This document shows positions 52,050-61,003 of a DNA stretch of 64,000 nt, piece after piece (position 1 is the first letter of the stretch; each line of letters opens with the position of its first letter). The notes under the pieces are model-generated. The model was not told where the DNA came from. It was given only the letters and a program-made list of their open reading frames with translations, and did not search any database. Where the stretch lies: contig NZ_AFEJ02000002.1 in the NCBI RefSeq assembly GCF_000238775.2, forward strand, positions 186,001-250,000. Reading direction: 5' to 3'. The position numbers and the translations under genes are program-made. This stretch comes from Acaryochloris sp. CCMEE 5410 (GTDB taxonomy: Bacteria; Cyanobacteriota; Cyanobacteriia; Thermosynechococcales; Thermosynechococcaceae).

Positions 52050-53336
52050 ATGACTGTGATTGTAATGGAGGTAAAAAACGTCGAGAAGCATCCGAATGCT
52101 GACTCTCTCAAAGTGTATGTGATGCAATCCCCTGGATCTCCTCCTATTCAGGTGATTGCGAATTTGGAACGAACCTATGAAGTAGGCGAACATGTTCTGG
52201 TTGCCCAGGTCAATTCTGTTCTCAAAGACGGCACCAAAATCAAAGCAACCAAATTGCGTGGCATCATCTCCTACGGGATGGCACTGGGGAAAACGGAATT
52301 ACCGATTGGTGAAGATGTATCTCAAACCTATTGCCAGCAGTCCGTTGTGCAGTCGGTACAAATGCAGCGATGGCCCAGTGTGGAACTCCTGCATAATGTT
52401 CGACGCAGCTTAATTGCTCTGGAAGCCACTCCGGTAGTGACCTATCGAGCAAAAATCAAACTGGATGGAACCAATGCCGGGGTGCAAATCTTCTCGGATG
52501 GTCGCGTAGCTGCCCAAAGTCGATCCCAGATCATCACGCCTGATGATGACAATATGGGATTTGCCCAATGGGTCAGTCAACAGATGGATTATTTTGCTCC
52601 ATTGGCAGGTCACGAACACATCACAATCTTTGGAGAATGGTGTGGCCGGGGGATTCAGAAGCGAACTTCTATTTCCAAAATCGATCGCAGAATCTTTACG
52701 GTGTTTGCGGTCCAGTATGGCGGAGTAGAAAATGAAGTCGCCAAGCTGGAAATCGATCCAGATAAGATATCCCAGCTACTCCCATCTCACCCGGACATTT
52801 TTGTTCTGCCGTTTATGGGAGAGCCGTTGACCTTGGACTTTGGCAACCGAGACCAATTGGAATCCGTCGCCAATGCCATCAACCAACTCGTCTCTAAAGT
52901 TGAGCAAATTGACCCTTGGGTTAAAGCCACTTTCGGAATTGATGGGTTGGGGGAAGGCCTGGTTCTCTATCCTCAAACTCAAACTCGAGTGGATCGACTG
53001 ACCTACCCTGAGCTGATGTTTAAGGCGAAAGGCGAAAAGCATCAGGTAGTCAAAACAAAACAGGCCGTGCAGCTAGACCCTGAATTCGTTAAGAGTATCG
53101 ATGAATTTGTGGCGTTGATGGTGACTCCTGCTCGACTGGAACAGGGGTTAACTGAGAGTTGCCAAGGGCCATTGGATATGAAACAGTTGGGGGGCTTCCT
53201 GAAGTGGCTGGCTCAGGATGTCCAAAAAGAAAGCAAAGCTGAATTAGAAGCAGCCAAACTTTCTTGGAAGGATGTCAATAAAGCGGTTACCCATTCTGGA
53301 AAGTCTTGGTTTCGCGATCGCATCCTCTCTCTCTGA
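52050..53336 (+). CDS. RNA ligase (Rnl2-like) with N-terminal tRNA-binding-like domain
   Basis: 428 residues from ATG 52050 (TAGGAG 8 nt before). Residues 1-100 look like an EMAP-II/Trbp111-type OB-fold (VKNVEKHPNADSLKVYVM, VGEHVLVAQVNSVLKDGTKIKATKLRGIISYGMALG). Then a nucleotidyltransferase: motif I KLDGTN (Lys137 would carry AMP), TIFGEWCGRG (about 192-201), EGLVLYP (302-308), and FKAKGEK (324-330). Rnl2-type ligases seal nicked RNA. The gene sits inside the tRNA array, between the Lys(CTT) and Met tRNAs, so tRNA repair is the likely job; this is inferred. Confidence 0.85.
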   Translation: MTVIVMEVKNVEKHPNADSLKVYVMQSPGSPPIQVIANLERTYEVGEHVLVAQVNSVLKDGTKIKATKLRGIISYGMALGKTELPIGEDVSQTYCQQSVVQSVQMQRWPSVELLHNVRRSLIALEATPVVTYRAKIKLDGTNAGVQIFSDGRVAAQSRSQIITPDDDNMGFAQWVSQQMDYFAPLAGHEHITIFGEWCGRGIQKRTSISKIDRRIFTVFAVQYGGVENEVAKLEIDPDKISQLLPSHPDIFVLPFMGEPLTLDFGNRDQLESVANAINQLVSKVEQIDPWVKATFGIDGLGEGLVLYPQTQTRVDRLTYPELMFKAKGEKHQVVKTKQAVQLDPEFVKSIDEFVALMVTPARLEQGLTESCQGPLDMKQLGGFLKWLAQDVQKESKAELEAAKLSWKDVNKAVTHSGKSWFRDRILSL

Positions 53337-53352
53337 CATTGCTCAGTAAATG

Positions 53353-53395
53353 GGTGGTCACTGTTCGCTCCTACGGGAGTTGAACAGTGACCACC
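53353..53395. repeat. nested hairpin after RNA ligase gene
   Basis: A 14-bp perfect stem (53353-53366 with 53382-53395) encloses a smaller CTCC/GGAG hairpin, 16 nt after the ligase stop. No T-run. It could be a transcript-stabilising or processing structure. The inner CTCC-loop-GGAG unit recalls the tRNA insertions downstream. Confidence 0.6.
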
Positions 53396-53459
53396 ACCCA
53401 ACCTCGATTGCCTGGTAAACGCCAGCTCAGAATTGCTTGCGAGTCAAGATAGAAGTCTT

Positions 53460-53882
53460 ATGGTCAAATCCAGTACCCATACAATCGCCCAAGAATTTTG
53501 TGATTGCACGCTACCTAAATCAGCGTGGACTCATGAGGCTCACCTAAGGGTTGGACTTTGGCATTTGATGCACTACTCTCCACCAACAGCCTTGAATCTA
53601 TTGCGGGAGCGGATTCGAAGATACAACGTCGTCTGCGGGGTAGTGAATTCTGAGACATCGGGCTATCACGAGACCATCACGCAGTTTTATCTGAAGGTGA
53701 TTGTTTACTTCCTTGAACAGCACGATGTTTCCCAACCCATCGACCAACTGGCTGAGGCTTTGATAGAGGCATGGGGCGATCGCAATCTTCCTTTGATTTA
53801 CTACTCCAAGGATCGGTTGATGTCGAAGGAGGCCAGGCAGCATTGGGTGGAACCAGATTTGGCTCGAATGCCCGGAGCATAA
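53460..53882 (+). CDS. conserved hypothetical, between array tRNAs
   Basis: 140 residues from ATG 53460 (an upstream TTG is possible). Text: WTHEAHLRVGLWHLMHYSPP, LRERIRRYNVVCGVVNSETS, GYHETITQFYLKVIVYFLEQ, DRNLPLIYYSKDRLMSKEARQHWVEPDL. Helical, His/Trp-rich, with the H-E-A-H and G-Y-H-E-T-I-T patterns that recur in a widespread uncharacterised family. No function assigned. Confidence 0.75.
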   Translation: MVKSSTHTIAQEFCDCTLPKSAWTHEAHLRVGLWHLMHYSPPTALNLLRERIRRYNVVCGVVNSETSGYHETITQFYLKVIVYFLEQHDVSQPIDQLAEALIEAWGDRNLPLIYYSKDRLMSKEARQHWVEPDLARMPGA

Positions 53883-53983
53883 TTTCAGAGGGGGTGAGTT
53901 GCGATCGCAACTCATCACCCATACCCTGAAACAGCTCCAAAATTTGCAACCACTCAAGAACAATGCAGTATCGCAACCCTCAT

Positions 53984-54060
53984 AGCGGAGATGGAGCAAG
54001 AGGGGCTCGGCAGTTTCATACGCTGCACATCCGTGAGTGCAACTCTCACCTCCGCTACCA
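53984..54060 (+). tRNA. tRNA with CAT anticodon (Met/Ile2), CCA encoded
   Basis: Acceptor AGCGGAG/CTCCGCT; anticodon loop TTCATAC; T-arm GTGAG-TGCAACT-CTCAC; discriminator A, CCA at 54058-54060. Initiator, elongator or lysidine-type Ile cannot be decided. Confidence 0.8.
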
Positions 54061-54068
54061 AATCTTGG

Positions 54069-54141
54069 GCTGGTGTAGCTCAATGGCTAGAGCAATTGTC
54101 TTGTAAACAATAGGTTGCAGGTTCGAATCCTGTCACCAGCT
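54069..54141 (+). tRNA. tRNA-Thr(TGT)
   Basis: Acceptor GCTGGTG/CACCAGC; anticodon stem ATTGT/ACAAT with loop CTTGTAA; T-loop TTCGAAT. Confidence 0.92.
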
Positions 54142-54206
54142 TGTCCCATTATTTAGGTACAGAAAGATGATTCTTCTCACTAGGCGATTTCCAAAGGTGC
54201 TAATCC

Positions 54207-54722
54207 ATGGATACCCGAATCGAAATAGTCCAAACTGATATCACAACCCTACAAGTAGATGCGATCGTCAATGCGGCCAATGAGTCCTTGCTCGGCGGGG
54301 GTGGCGTCGATGGCGCGATTCATCGAGCAGCCGGGCCGCAACTCTTAGCAGAATGCCGAACCCTTAAAGGCTGTAAAACGGGCCATGCCAAACTCACAAA
54401 AGGATATCAACTACCAACCAAGTATGTAATTCACACCGTTGGTCCGATTTGGCGAGGCGGGGGAGCCAATGAAGCGATTTTATTGCAAGCCTGCTATCAA
54501 CGCAGTTTGGAGTTAGCCGTTGACAATGGGATTCAAACCATAGCCTTTCCTGCCATTAGTTGCGGAGTCTATGGCTATCCGATAGACCAAGCCTGTCAGA
54601 TCGCCTTTGAAACGACCCTCAATTTCTTGCAGATAAATCAATCCATAACCCAGGTTATCTTTGCCTGCTTTGGCGAATTGATTTATCACACCTACCTAAA
54701 AATAGCGGAGCAGGTGAATTAA
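54207..54722 (+). CDS. macrodomain protein (ADP-ribose-acting)
   Basis: 171 residues. Macrodomain of the YmdB/MacroD type: [64 protein letters not shown], and [23 protein letters not shown]. The NAAN and [14 protein letters not shown] motifs bind and hydrolyse ADP-ribose adducts. Family members remove ADP-ribose from proteins or nucleic acids, or process Appr-1''-P, a by-product of 2'-phosphate removal after tRNA ligation in eukaryotes. Its place inside the tRNA array, next to an RNA ligase, makes an RNA-related role plausible. Confidence 0.93.
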   Translation: MDTRIEIVQTDITTLQVDAIVNAANESLLGGGGVDGAIHRAAGPQLLAECRTLKGCKTGHAKLTKGYQLPTKYVIHTVGPIWRGGGANEAILLQACYQRSLELAVDNGIQTIAFPAISCGVYGYPIDQACQIAFETTLNFLQINQSITQVIFACFGELIYHTYLKIAEQVN

Positions 54723-54786
54723 TAGGTGCAAAATTAGTGAGGTCCACAAAACTTAGGTGCATAAAACCTAACGGATATAAACTCTT

Positions 54787-54882
54787 GCGGATATGGTGCA
54801 ATGGCTAGCATGAGAGGCTTCCAACCTCTTGATACGAGTTTCTCCTGCGGAGACGCTCAGCGAACGACTCTCGTTATCCGCT
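54787..54882 (+). tRNA. tRNA-Gly(TCC) with 24-nt T-loop insertion
   Basis: Acceptor GCGGATA/TATCCGC, anticodon stem AGAGG/CCTCT with loop CTTCCAA. T-stem ACGAG/CTCGT encloses TT + 24 nt (54841-54864) + CGACT; without the insert the T-loop is a perfect TTCGACT. The insert folds as CTCC-TGC-GGAG and CGC-TCA-GCG. Confidence 0.82.
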
Positions 54883-54886
54883 TTGG

Positions 54887-54957
54887 GCGAGTGTGATGTA
54901 GAAGTAGCATCTGGCGGTGCCAACGCCAGCGCGTGAGTGCGAATCTCACCACTCGCT
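54887..54957 (+). tRNA. tRNA-Gly(GCC)
   Basis: Acceptor GCGAGTG/CACTCGC; anticodon stem TGGCG/CGCCA with loop GTGCCAA; T-arm GTGAG-TGCGAAT-CTCAC. Confidence 0.88.
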
Positions 54958-54961
54958 TTGT

Positions 54962-55035
54962 GGTCCTGTAACTCAGCCTGGGAGAGTGCCTTTCTTACAA
55001 AAAGGTAGCCGTAGGTTCGAATCCTACCAGGACCA
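54962..55035 (+). tRNA. tRNA-Val(TAC)
   Basis: Acceptor GGTCCTG/CAGGACC; anticodon stem CCTTT/AAAGG with loop CTTACAA; T-loop TTCGAAT; discriminator A. Confidence 0.92.
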
Positions 55036-55040
55036 TCAGT

Positions 55041-55130
55041 GGGGGATAGCTCTGGTGAGCGGCTTCGCCTTATAAGCGAGGGGACCAGATTAGTCTAGAC
55101 GGCTGGGATCATAACCCAGATCCCCTACCA
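55041..55130 (+). tRNA. tRNA with TAT (Ile) anticodon, odd body, CCA encoded
   Basis: Acceptor GGGGGAT/ATCCCCT; anticodon stem TTCGC/GCGAG with loop CTTATAA (TAT). The D-loop is only TGGT, the variable region is about 22 nt with a palindrome (GTCTAGAC), and the T-loop is ATCATAA. CCA at 55128-55130. It may not be a normal elongator tRNA. Confidence 0.6.
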
Positions 55131-55135
55131 AACCT

Positions 55136-55232
55136 GGGAGTGTCGCCTAAGGGATGGGGCACCGATCTTCTAAATCGGTCTGTGTAGGTAGCTCCGTTGG
55201 AGCCGCTTCGCGCACGAGTCCTACCACTCCCG
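55136..55232 (+). tRNA. tRNA-Arg(TCT) with 24-nt T-loop insertion
   Basis: Acceptor GGGAGTG/CACTCCC; anticodon stem CCGAT/ATCGG with loop CTTCTAA. T-stem GTAGG/CCTAC encloses TA + 24 nt (55191-55214) + CGAGT. The insert folds as CTCC-GTT-GGAG and CGC-TTC-GCG, at the same position as in the Gly(TCC) gene. Confidence 0.8.
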
Positions 55233-55238
55233 CTATAT

Positions 55239-55335
55239 GAGTCTGTAGCTTAATTGGAAAGCATCAGCCTTGCAAGCAGAAAGATGCCAGTATCTCCTAT
55301 CAGAGACGCTATGCGTACAAATCTGAACAGAATCA
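55239..55335 (+). tRNA. tRNA-Ala(TGC) with 25-nt T-loop insertion, degenerate
   Basis: Acceptor GAGTCTG/CAGAATC (one mismatch); anticodon stem TCAGC/GCAGA with loop CTTGCAA; T-loop TA + 25 nt (55293-55317) + CAAAT; T-stem keeps three of five pairs. The insert has CTC..GAG and CGC-TAT-GCG hairpins. Confidence 0.65.
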
Positions 55336-55340
55336 ACTAT

Positions 55341-55418
55341 GTTGGCCGAATCCGAAGCGGACGAGGAGCTAGATTGTGATCCTAGTGTTAGCGGGTTCAA
55401 GTCCCGTCGGTCACCCCA
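55341..55418 (+). tRNA. tRNA-His(GTG), CCA encoded
   Basis: G-1 (55341) opposite C73, acceptor TTGGCCG/CGGTCAC with an end mismatch, anticodon loop TTGTGAT, T-arm CGGG-TTCAAGT-CCCG, then CCA (55416-55418). The extra G is the histidine identity mark. Confidence 0.85.
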
Positions 55419-55431
55419 ATTCACACCTTAT

Positions 55432-55514
55432 GGAAGGTGCCGCCGAATGGTCGGCAACTGGTCTTGAAAATCAGGGTACGGTTCGCTGTAGGGGTTCGAT
55501 TCCTCCACCTTCCT
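55432..55514 (+). tRNA. tRNA-Ser(TGA)
   Basis: Acceptor GGAAGGT/ACCTTCC; anticodon stem CTGGT/ATCAG with loop CTTGAAA; long variable arm; T-loop TTCGATT. Last intact tRNA of the array. Confidence 0.9.
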
Positions 55515-55539
55515 TTCTCATCCCATATGCTGCTGTCGA

Positions 55540-55610
55540 AGAGCGGATAAAGATTGGTTCTAAACCTAGAATTCCACCAGCAGAGTTCGGTCCGCTGTAG
55601 GGGTAATTCC
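55540..55610 (+). pseudogene. degenerate tRNA-Ser-like remnant
   Basis: GCGGA...TCCGC ends and the block CGGTCCGCTGTAGGGG repeat part of the Ser(TGA) variable and T arms, but the rest is decayed. A TTCTAAA loop would read CTA if it were functional. Confidence 0.4.
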
Positions 55611-55662
55611 TTAGGAAATGCGATGCGAACGATTATTGAGGATTATTTTGGTCTAGCCCTAC

Positions 55663-55908
55663 TCAATGGCGGGAAGTCTTAAAATTTTGCAATGCCCTAA
55701 AAGCTTTGGAATAAAAGTGTTTTAGGAGGCTTATGATAGGCAATTTATCCCTAGACTGACCAACTCTCAAGAACCCATAGAATCTATGTCCGCAGGACTT
55801 ACAGCGATAGGGGTGAATGTTAAAAAGTAAAAGCACATTTTCATGGAATCCTCTAAGGCGAGAATGTATGAGATAACGGCTCTTACATCTGCGACAACTT
55901 TTAGCCAC
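55663..55908 (-). CDS. small double CxxC zinc-ribbon protein
   Basis: 81 residues from GTG 55908 (AGGAAG upstream). CRRCKSRYLIHSRLRG and YRCKSCGHRFYGFLRV give two CxxC knuckles about 30 residues apart, then a basic helical tail. It looks like a small nucleic-acid-binding zinc ribbon of the type seen as short cyanobacterial ORFs. The only minus-strand gene between the tRNA array and the Ro60 region. Confidence 0.6.
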   Translation of the reverse strand: MAKSCRRCKSRYLIHSRLRGFHENVLLLFNIHPYRCKSCGHRFYGFLRVGQSRDKLPIISLLKHFYSKAFRALQNFKTSRH

Positions 55909-56627
55909 GGCTTTTACTTTGCTTCCTAGGACTGAGCTTTATCTACAGATATCCTGGCCTATTTCAATAAAAAATGTAGTAATTTTTGAGACAATCTTGT
56001 ATGTTTAATCGATGATTTTTTCATTCAATCATATTGTTTAAACTCACTAATAAGTTTTATATATATAGGTCGATTTATTTTTTTTAGAATTTTAAATACG
56101 GTCAGAGACCCCAGAGGTTCAGTTTCCACTGAAAATTAATTTCTCTCTTATCGATATATATTTCGCCTTTACTAGAGGCTTAAAACCAGTTCGAATAAAT
56201 AGTAAATAAGCAAAACTCGTATTACATATTACTTCACCTGGCGCTTGAAAACTCTGTCTGGCATGGCTTACAGGCACATCTAACTTCAAGGCTTCAGATC
56301 GAAAAAATTATCCGATTGAACACACTAAAACTCATGTGGGTGAAGCATTCTCAAGGAAATACTCCCATGTGATTATATTCCCCTTTCTGAAGGGGAATAT
56401 AATCACAGCTTGCAGTATATACTACAAACGTGTTACAAATGATCTAACGCACGTTTGCAAGGGTTAAAACAATGAGTGATAAAGGTACATCTGAAGGCAT
56501 TTAATAACAGAAGGGTTCGCATATCTACCTCTCTGTACGCACTAAGGGCTTCTATTTAAATCCCTCCTCTCTCTAGCATTCACAAGCTTTATTAACTTAA
56601 ACGTTGGCAATACCAAATCTCAATTAG
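55909..56627. other. AT-rich intergenic stretch with one strong hairpin
   Basis: No gene seen. A perfect 18-bp inverted repeat (56368-56385 with 56390-56407, loop TCTG) is the only strong structure. Confidence 0.5.
56368..56407. repeat. 18-bp perfect inverted repeat
   Basis: Arms TGTGATTATATTCCCCTT and its complement around TCTG. Its core CCCC-TTTCTGA-AGGGG resembles the hairpin at 57642-57658 (CCCC-ATTTCTGA-GGGG). Confidence 0.75.
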
Positions 56628-57241
<614 letters not shown>

Positions 57242-57248
57242 ATAACTC

Positions 57249-57425
57249 CCGTGCCCCAATCGAGAAAGCTTACACACGAATAACGGTCCTAAGGTAGCAA
57301 CGTTCGAGCGATCGCACTAGCGAAGCATCCAATATCTCTCGCAGATAGAAGATGCGGGCCCACTGCCAAGGTTGATTTGGTAAGAGCGGCCGCAAGTTGA
57401 TGAACTGCTTTCTAAACTTGCATGG
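57249..57425 (+). ncRNA. Y RNA-like element A
   Basis: Outer stem CCGTGC/GCATGG, 5' loop beginning CCCAAT, inner stem GAAAGC (57264-57269) / GCTTTC (57407-57412), 3' loop TAAACTT before the outer stem. The layout matches elements B-D. The longest of the four; its interior contains ATAACGGTCCTAAGGTAGC (57280-57298), also found in 23S rRNA. Confidence 0.6.
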
Positions 57426-57452
57426 AAGTATTGTTATTGCCCAAAACTCGCG

Positions 57453-57573
57453 TTCGCACCCTAACGAAAAAAGCCTACATACTCGCCAAATGGTAAGGCA
57501 CTTGATTTGTAGATCAAGCACATACAGGTTCAACTCCTGTGTATGACACAACAGCTTTTTTGACTTGTGCGAA
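57453..57573 (+). ncRNA. Y RNA-like element B with tRNA-like core
   Basis: Outer stem TTCGCAC/GTGCGAA (7 bp), 5' loop CCTAACG, inner stem AAAAAAGC/GCTTTTTT (8 bp), 3' loop GACTT. The core 57478-57545 folds like a tRNA: CATAC/GTATG, a GCC-GGC D-arm, CTTGA/TCAAG arm, and a perfect T-arm ACAGG-TTCAACT-CCTGT. This is the layout of bacterial YrlA RNAs, which mimic tRNA and bind Ro60. Confidence 0.8.
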
Positions 57574-57641
57574 GCGCTATTTCTTGACGCAATTGAGTTC
57601 TGGATTTCTGGTATTGGCAGCATTCGTTCCCCTCCACTCCC

Positions 57642-57658
57642 CATTTCTGAGGGGAGTA
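57642..57658. repeat. short hairpin related to 56368 repeat
   Basis: ACTCCCC-ATTTCTG-AGGGGAGT type stem just before the following gene. Confidence 0.45.
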
Positions 57659-57694
57659 TCGCCAAAACATTTACAGATTATCTAGAACCGCACT

Positions 57695-58435
57695 ATGAGC
57701 GAACATCGATTAAGCGAAATCACCATTGAACGACCTCGTGGGGGAATGAGGCGTAGCCTGAGAAAGGTCAAGGGAGCCAGAAAACAGTTGGATCGCCTCA
57801 CTGAAGTGGCCACCGAGGATGGTTTACTCAGTCCGTACCTCATCAAACCGAGAGGCAAAACAAAGTGGCTTTCAGATCATTTGGGACCGCTGCGGCGATT
57901 TTTAAAGTCCCATGTGGGTCAACCCTGGGATGACGTTTACAGCAAACTCTGTCGACAGCTTAAAACCAACACCATGGCGGGACAGCATGTTCTGAGCCAT
58001 TTATGGGACTTTGTTGAACCCCATGTTGAAATCATGGATGGTGTGCTGTACCACAAGCCTCGCTGGGGGTCCTTTCAGCCTTTAGACTATCGCTGTTATC
58101 GGGACAAATTCTATGTGCATCCTGAGACTAGAATTCTATGTGCAGTTGAAAAGAAACCTCGTAAGCGGCAGCGACAAAGGCCACCATCCGATAGGGTTGT
58201 TATCGATGCCTATCATGAATATCAGCAACTCAACGAGCTTTGGTATCTGATTTCCTATGAGGACTTTCCCCCTTTCCCTGTGATGACTGTGAGAGATGTG
58301 CTGCGGGGCGAAATCCCTCGGCAGACTCGATATGGCAATATCAATACCCGTTATGCAGTCAAGAAAAAACAGTGTAACAAGAAGGAGATCCGATTTATTT
58401 TGAGTCAGATTAAAGCAGTTAAACCTACCTCCTGA
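57695..58435 (+). CDS. basic hypothetical protein
   Basis: 246 residues. Very basic N-terminus (RRSLRKVKGARKQLDRL), then ITIERPRGG..., LSDHLGPLRRFLKSHVGQPWDDVYSKLCRQLKTNTMAGQHVLSHLW, a central HKPRWGSFQPLDYRCYRDKFYVHPETRILC, and a Lys/Arg-rich tail (KKKQCNKKEIRFIL). Charge suggests RNA or ribosome binding. Not recognised. It sits between Y RNA-like elements B and C, 39 nt before the endonuclease V gene. Confidence 0.7.
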   Translation: MSEHRLSEITIERPRGGMRRSLRKVKGARKQLDRLTEVATEDGLLSPYLIKPRGKTKWLSDHLGPLRRFLKSHVGQPWDDVYSKLCRQLKTNTMAGQHVLSHLWDFVEPHVEIMDGVLYHKPRWGSFQPLDYRCYRDKFYVHPETRILCAVEKKPRKRQRQRPPSDRVVIDAYHEYQQLNELWYLISYEDFPPFPVMTVRDVLRGEIPRQTRYGNINTRYAVKKKQCNKKEIRFILSQIKAVKPTS

Positions 58436-58473
58436 GAGGGGTTGAAAGTCCTAGCTCTCTGTAGGAGATTGTT

Positions 58474-59154
58474 ATGCCCCACAAACACCACTTTAACCAG
58501 ATGAAAAATCCTGAATCGGCCTTTGCCCTTCAGGAAAAACTGCGGCACCAAGTCATCCAAGAAGACGATTTTGGCCCCCTTGAAACGGTGGCAGGAGTGG
58601 ATGTCGGATTTGAGGATCAGGATCAAATTGCCTGTGCTGCAGTTGCAGTACTGAGACTATCTGATCTCAAGGTCCAGGAATCTGTGGCGATTCGTCGTCC
58701 GGTTACCTTCCCCTATGTACCGGGATTGCTGGCATTCCGAGAAGTTCCCATCGTTATGGAAGCCTTGGCAAGTCTGAAAACCCAACCTGGACTCCTAATC
58801 TGTGATGGCAATGGCACCATCCATCCTCGTCGGTGTGGATTTGCTTGCCATTTAGGAATTGTTAGTGGACTGCCGTCTATCGGAGTAGCCAAAACCCCCT
58901 ACATTGGGGAATTCCAACCTCTAGCCGATGATCGTGGGGCATGGCAGCCGATCACAGATGGGGGAGAGGTTATTGGGGCAGCCCTGCGGACTCAAACAAA
59001 GGTTAAACCTATCTTTGTGTCCATTGGCCATCGCATTAGTTTGCAAAGTGCTATTGATTTGGTGCTCCAATGCGCTCCCGCATATCGTTTACCTGAAACC
59101 ACTCGCCAAGCCGATCAGTTATCCAAGGGCAATGCCCAACCTGTCATCTTATAA
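58474..59154 (+). CDS. nfi: endonuclease V
   Basis: 226 residues, AGGAG before ATG. Endonuclease V nicks next to deaminated adenine (inosine) in DNA; eukaryotic relatives act on inosine RNA, including A34-modified tRNA. Seen: VAGVDVGF (catalytic Asp), FPYVPGLLAFREVPIVMEAL (substrate wedge), LLICDGNGTIHPRRCGFACHLGI (second Asp), and SIGVAKTPYIGEF (Lys). The wedge PYVPGLL differs a little from the usual PYxPGxLxFRE. Its place among tRNA and Y RNA genes makes an RNA substrate worth testing. Its stop is 2 nt from Y RNA-like element C. Confidence 0.9.
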   Translation: MPHKHHFNQMKNPESAFALQEKLRHQVIQEDDFGPLETVAGVDVGFEDQDQIACAAVAVLRLSDLKVQESVAIRRPVTFPYVPGLLAFREVPIVMEALASLKTQPGLLICDGNGTIHPRRCGFACHLGIVSGLPSIGVAKTPYIGEFQPLADDRGAWQPITDGGEVIGAALRTQTKVKPIFVSIGHRISLQSAIDLVLQCAPAYRLPETTRQADQLSKGNAQPVIL

Positions 59155-59156
59155 AC

Positions 59157-59280
59157 AATCCGCACCCCAACCAGAAAAGCTTACATACTTGGTTGAGTCC
59201 TTACTTTATAGGGAGGGCTGCAGGTTCAAATCCTGCTTTGCTTCGCGCAAAAATGCTTTTCATACTTGTGTGGATTTTTC
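59157..59280 (+). ncRNA. Y RNA-like element C
   Basis: Outer stem AATCCGCAC/GTGTGGATT (9 bp, one G-T), 5' loop CCCAACCA, inner stem GAAAAGC/GCTTTTC (7 bp), 3' loop ATACTT, and a TTTT tail after the outer stem. The interior has a perfect T-arm (GCAGG-TTCAAAT-CCTGC). Confidence 0.75.
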
Positions 59281-59340
59281 AATTGGATATCGTGCTCTTC
59301 ACCAGGTCGATGTCCTTCATTTTTTACTAATGGCAGTATT

Positions 59341-60939
<1,599 letters not shown>

Positions 60940-61003
60940 TTGATAGCTAGTTCAGAGAGCATTTATCCAAGGGTATCCCCATTCAATCTGCAGGAGCATA
61001 GTA

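Noticed and set aside
55540-55610. Amber-suppressor tRNA (CTA)
   Set aside because: The anticodon stem pairs poorly and the body is a partial copy of Ser(TGA); treated as a remnant.
57475-57545. Calling element B a plain tRNA (Tyr or Thr)
   Set aside because: The acceptor-like stem has only 5 bp, the anticodon-type loop has 8 nt, and it is enclosed in a conserved double stem; a Y RNA with tRNA-like core fits better.
57270-57665. 131-codon minus-strand frame across elements A and B
   Set aside because: It crosses two structured RNA elements and contains no known motif; best explained as chance.
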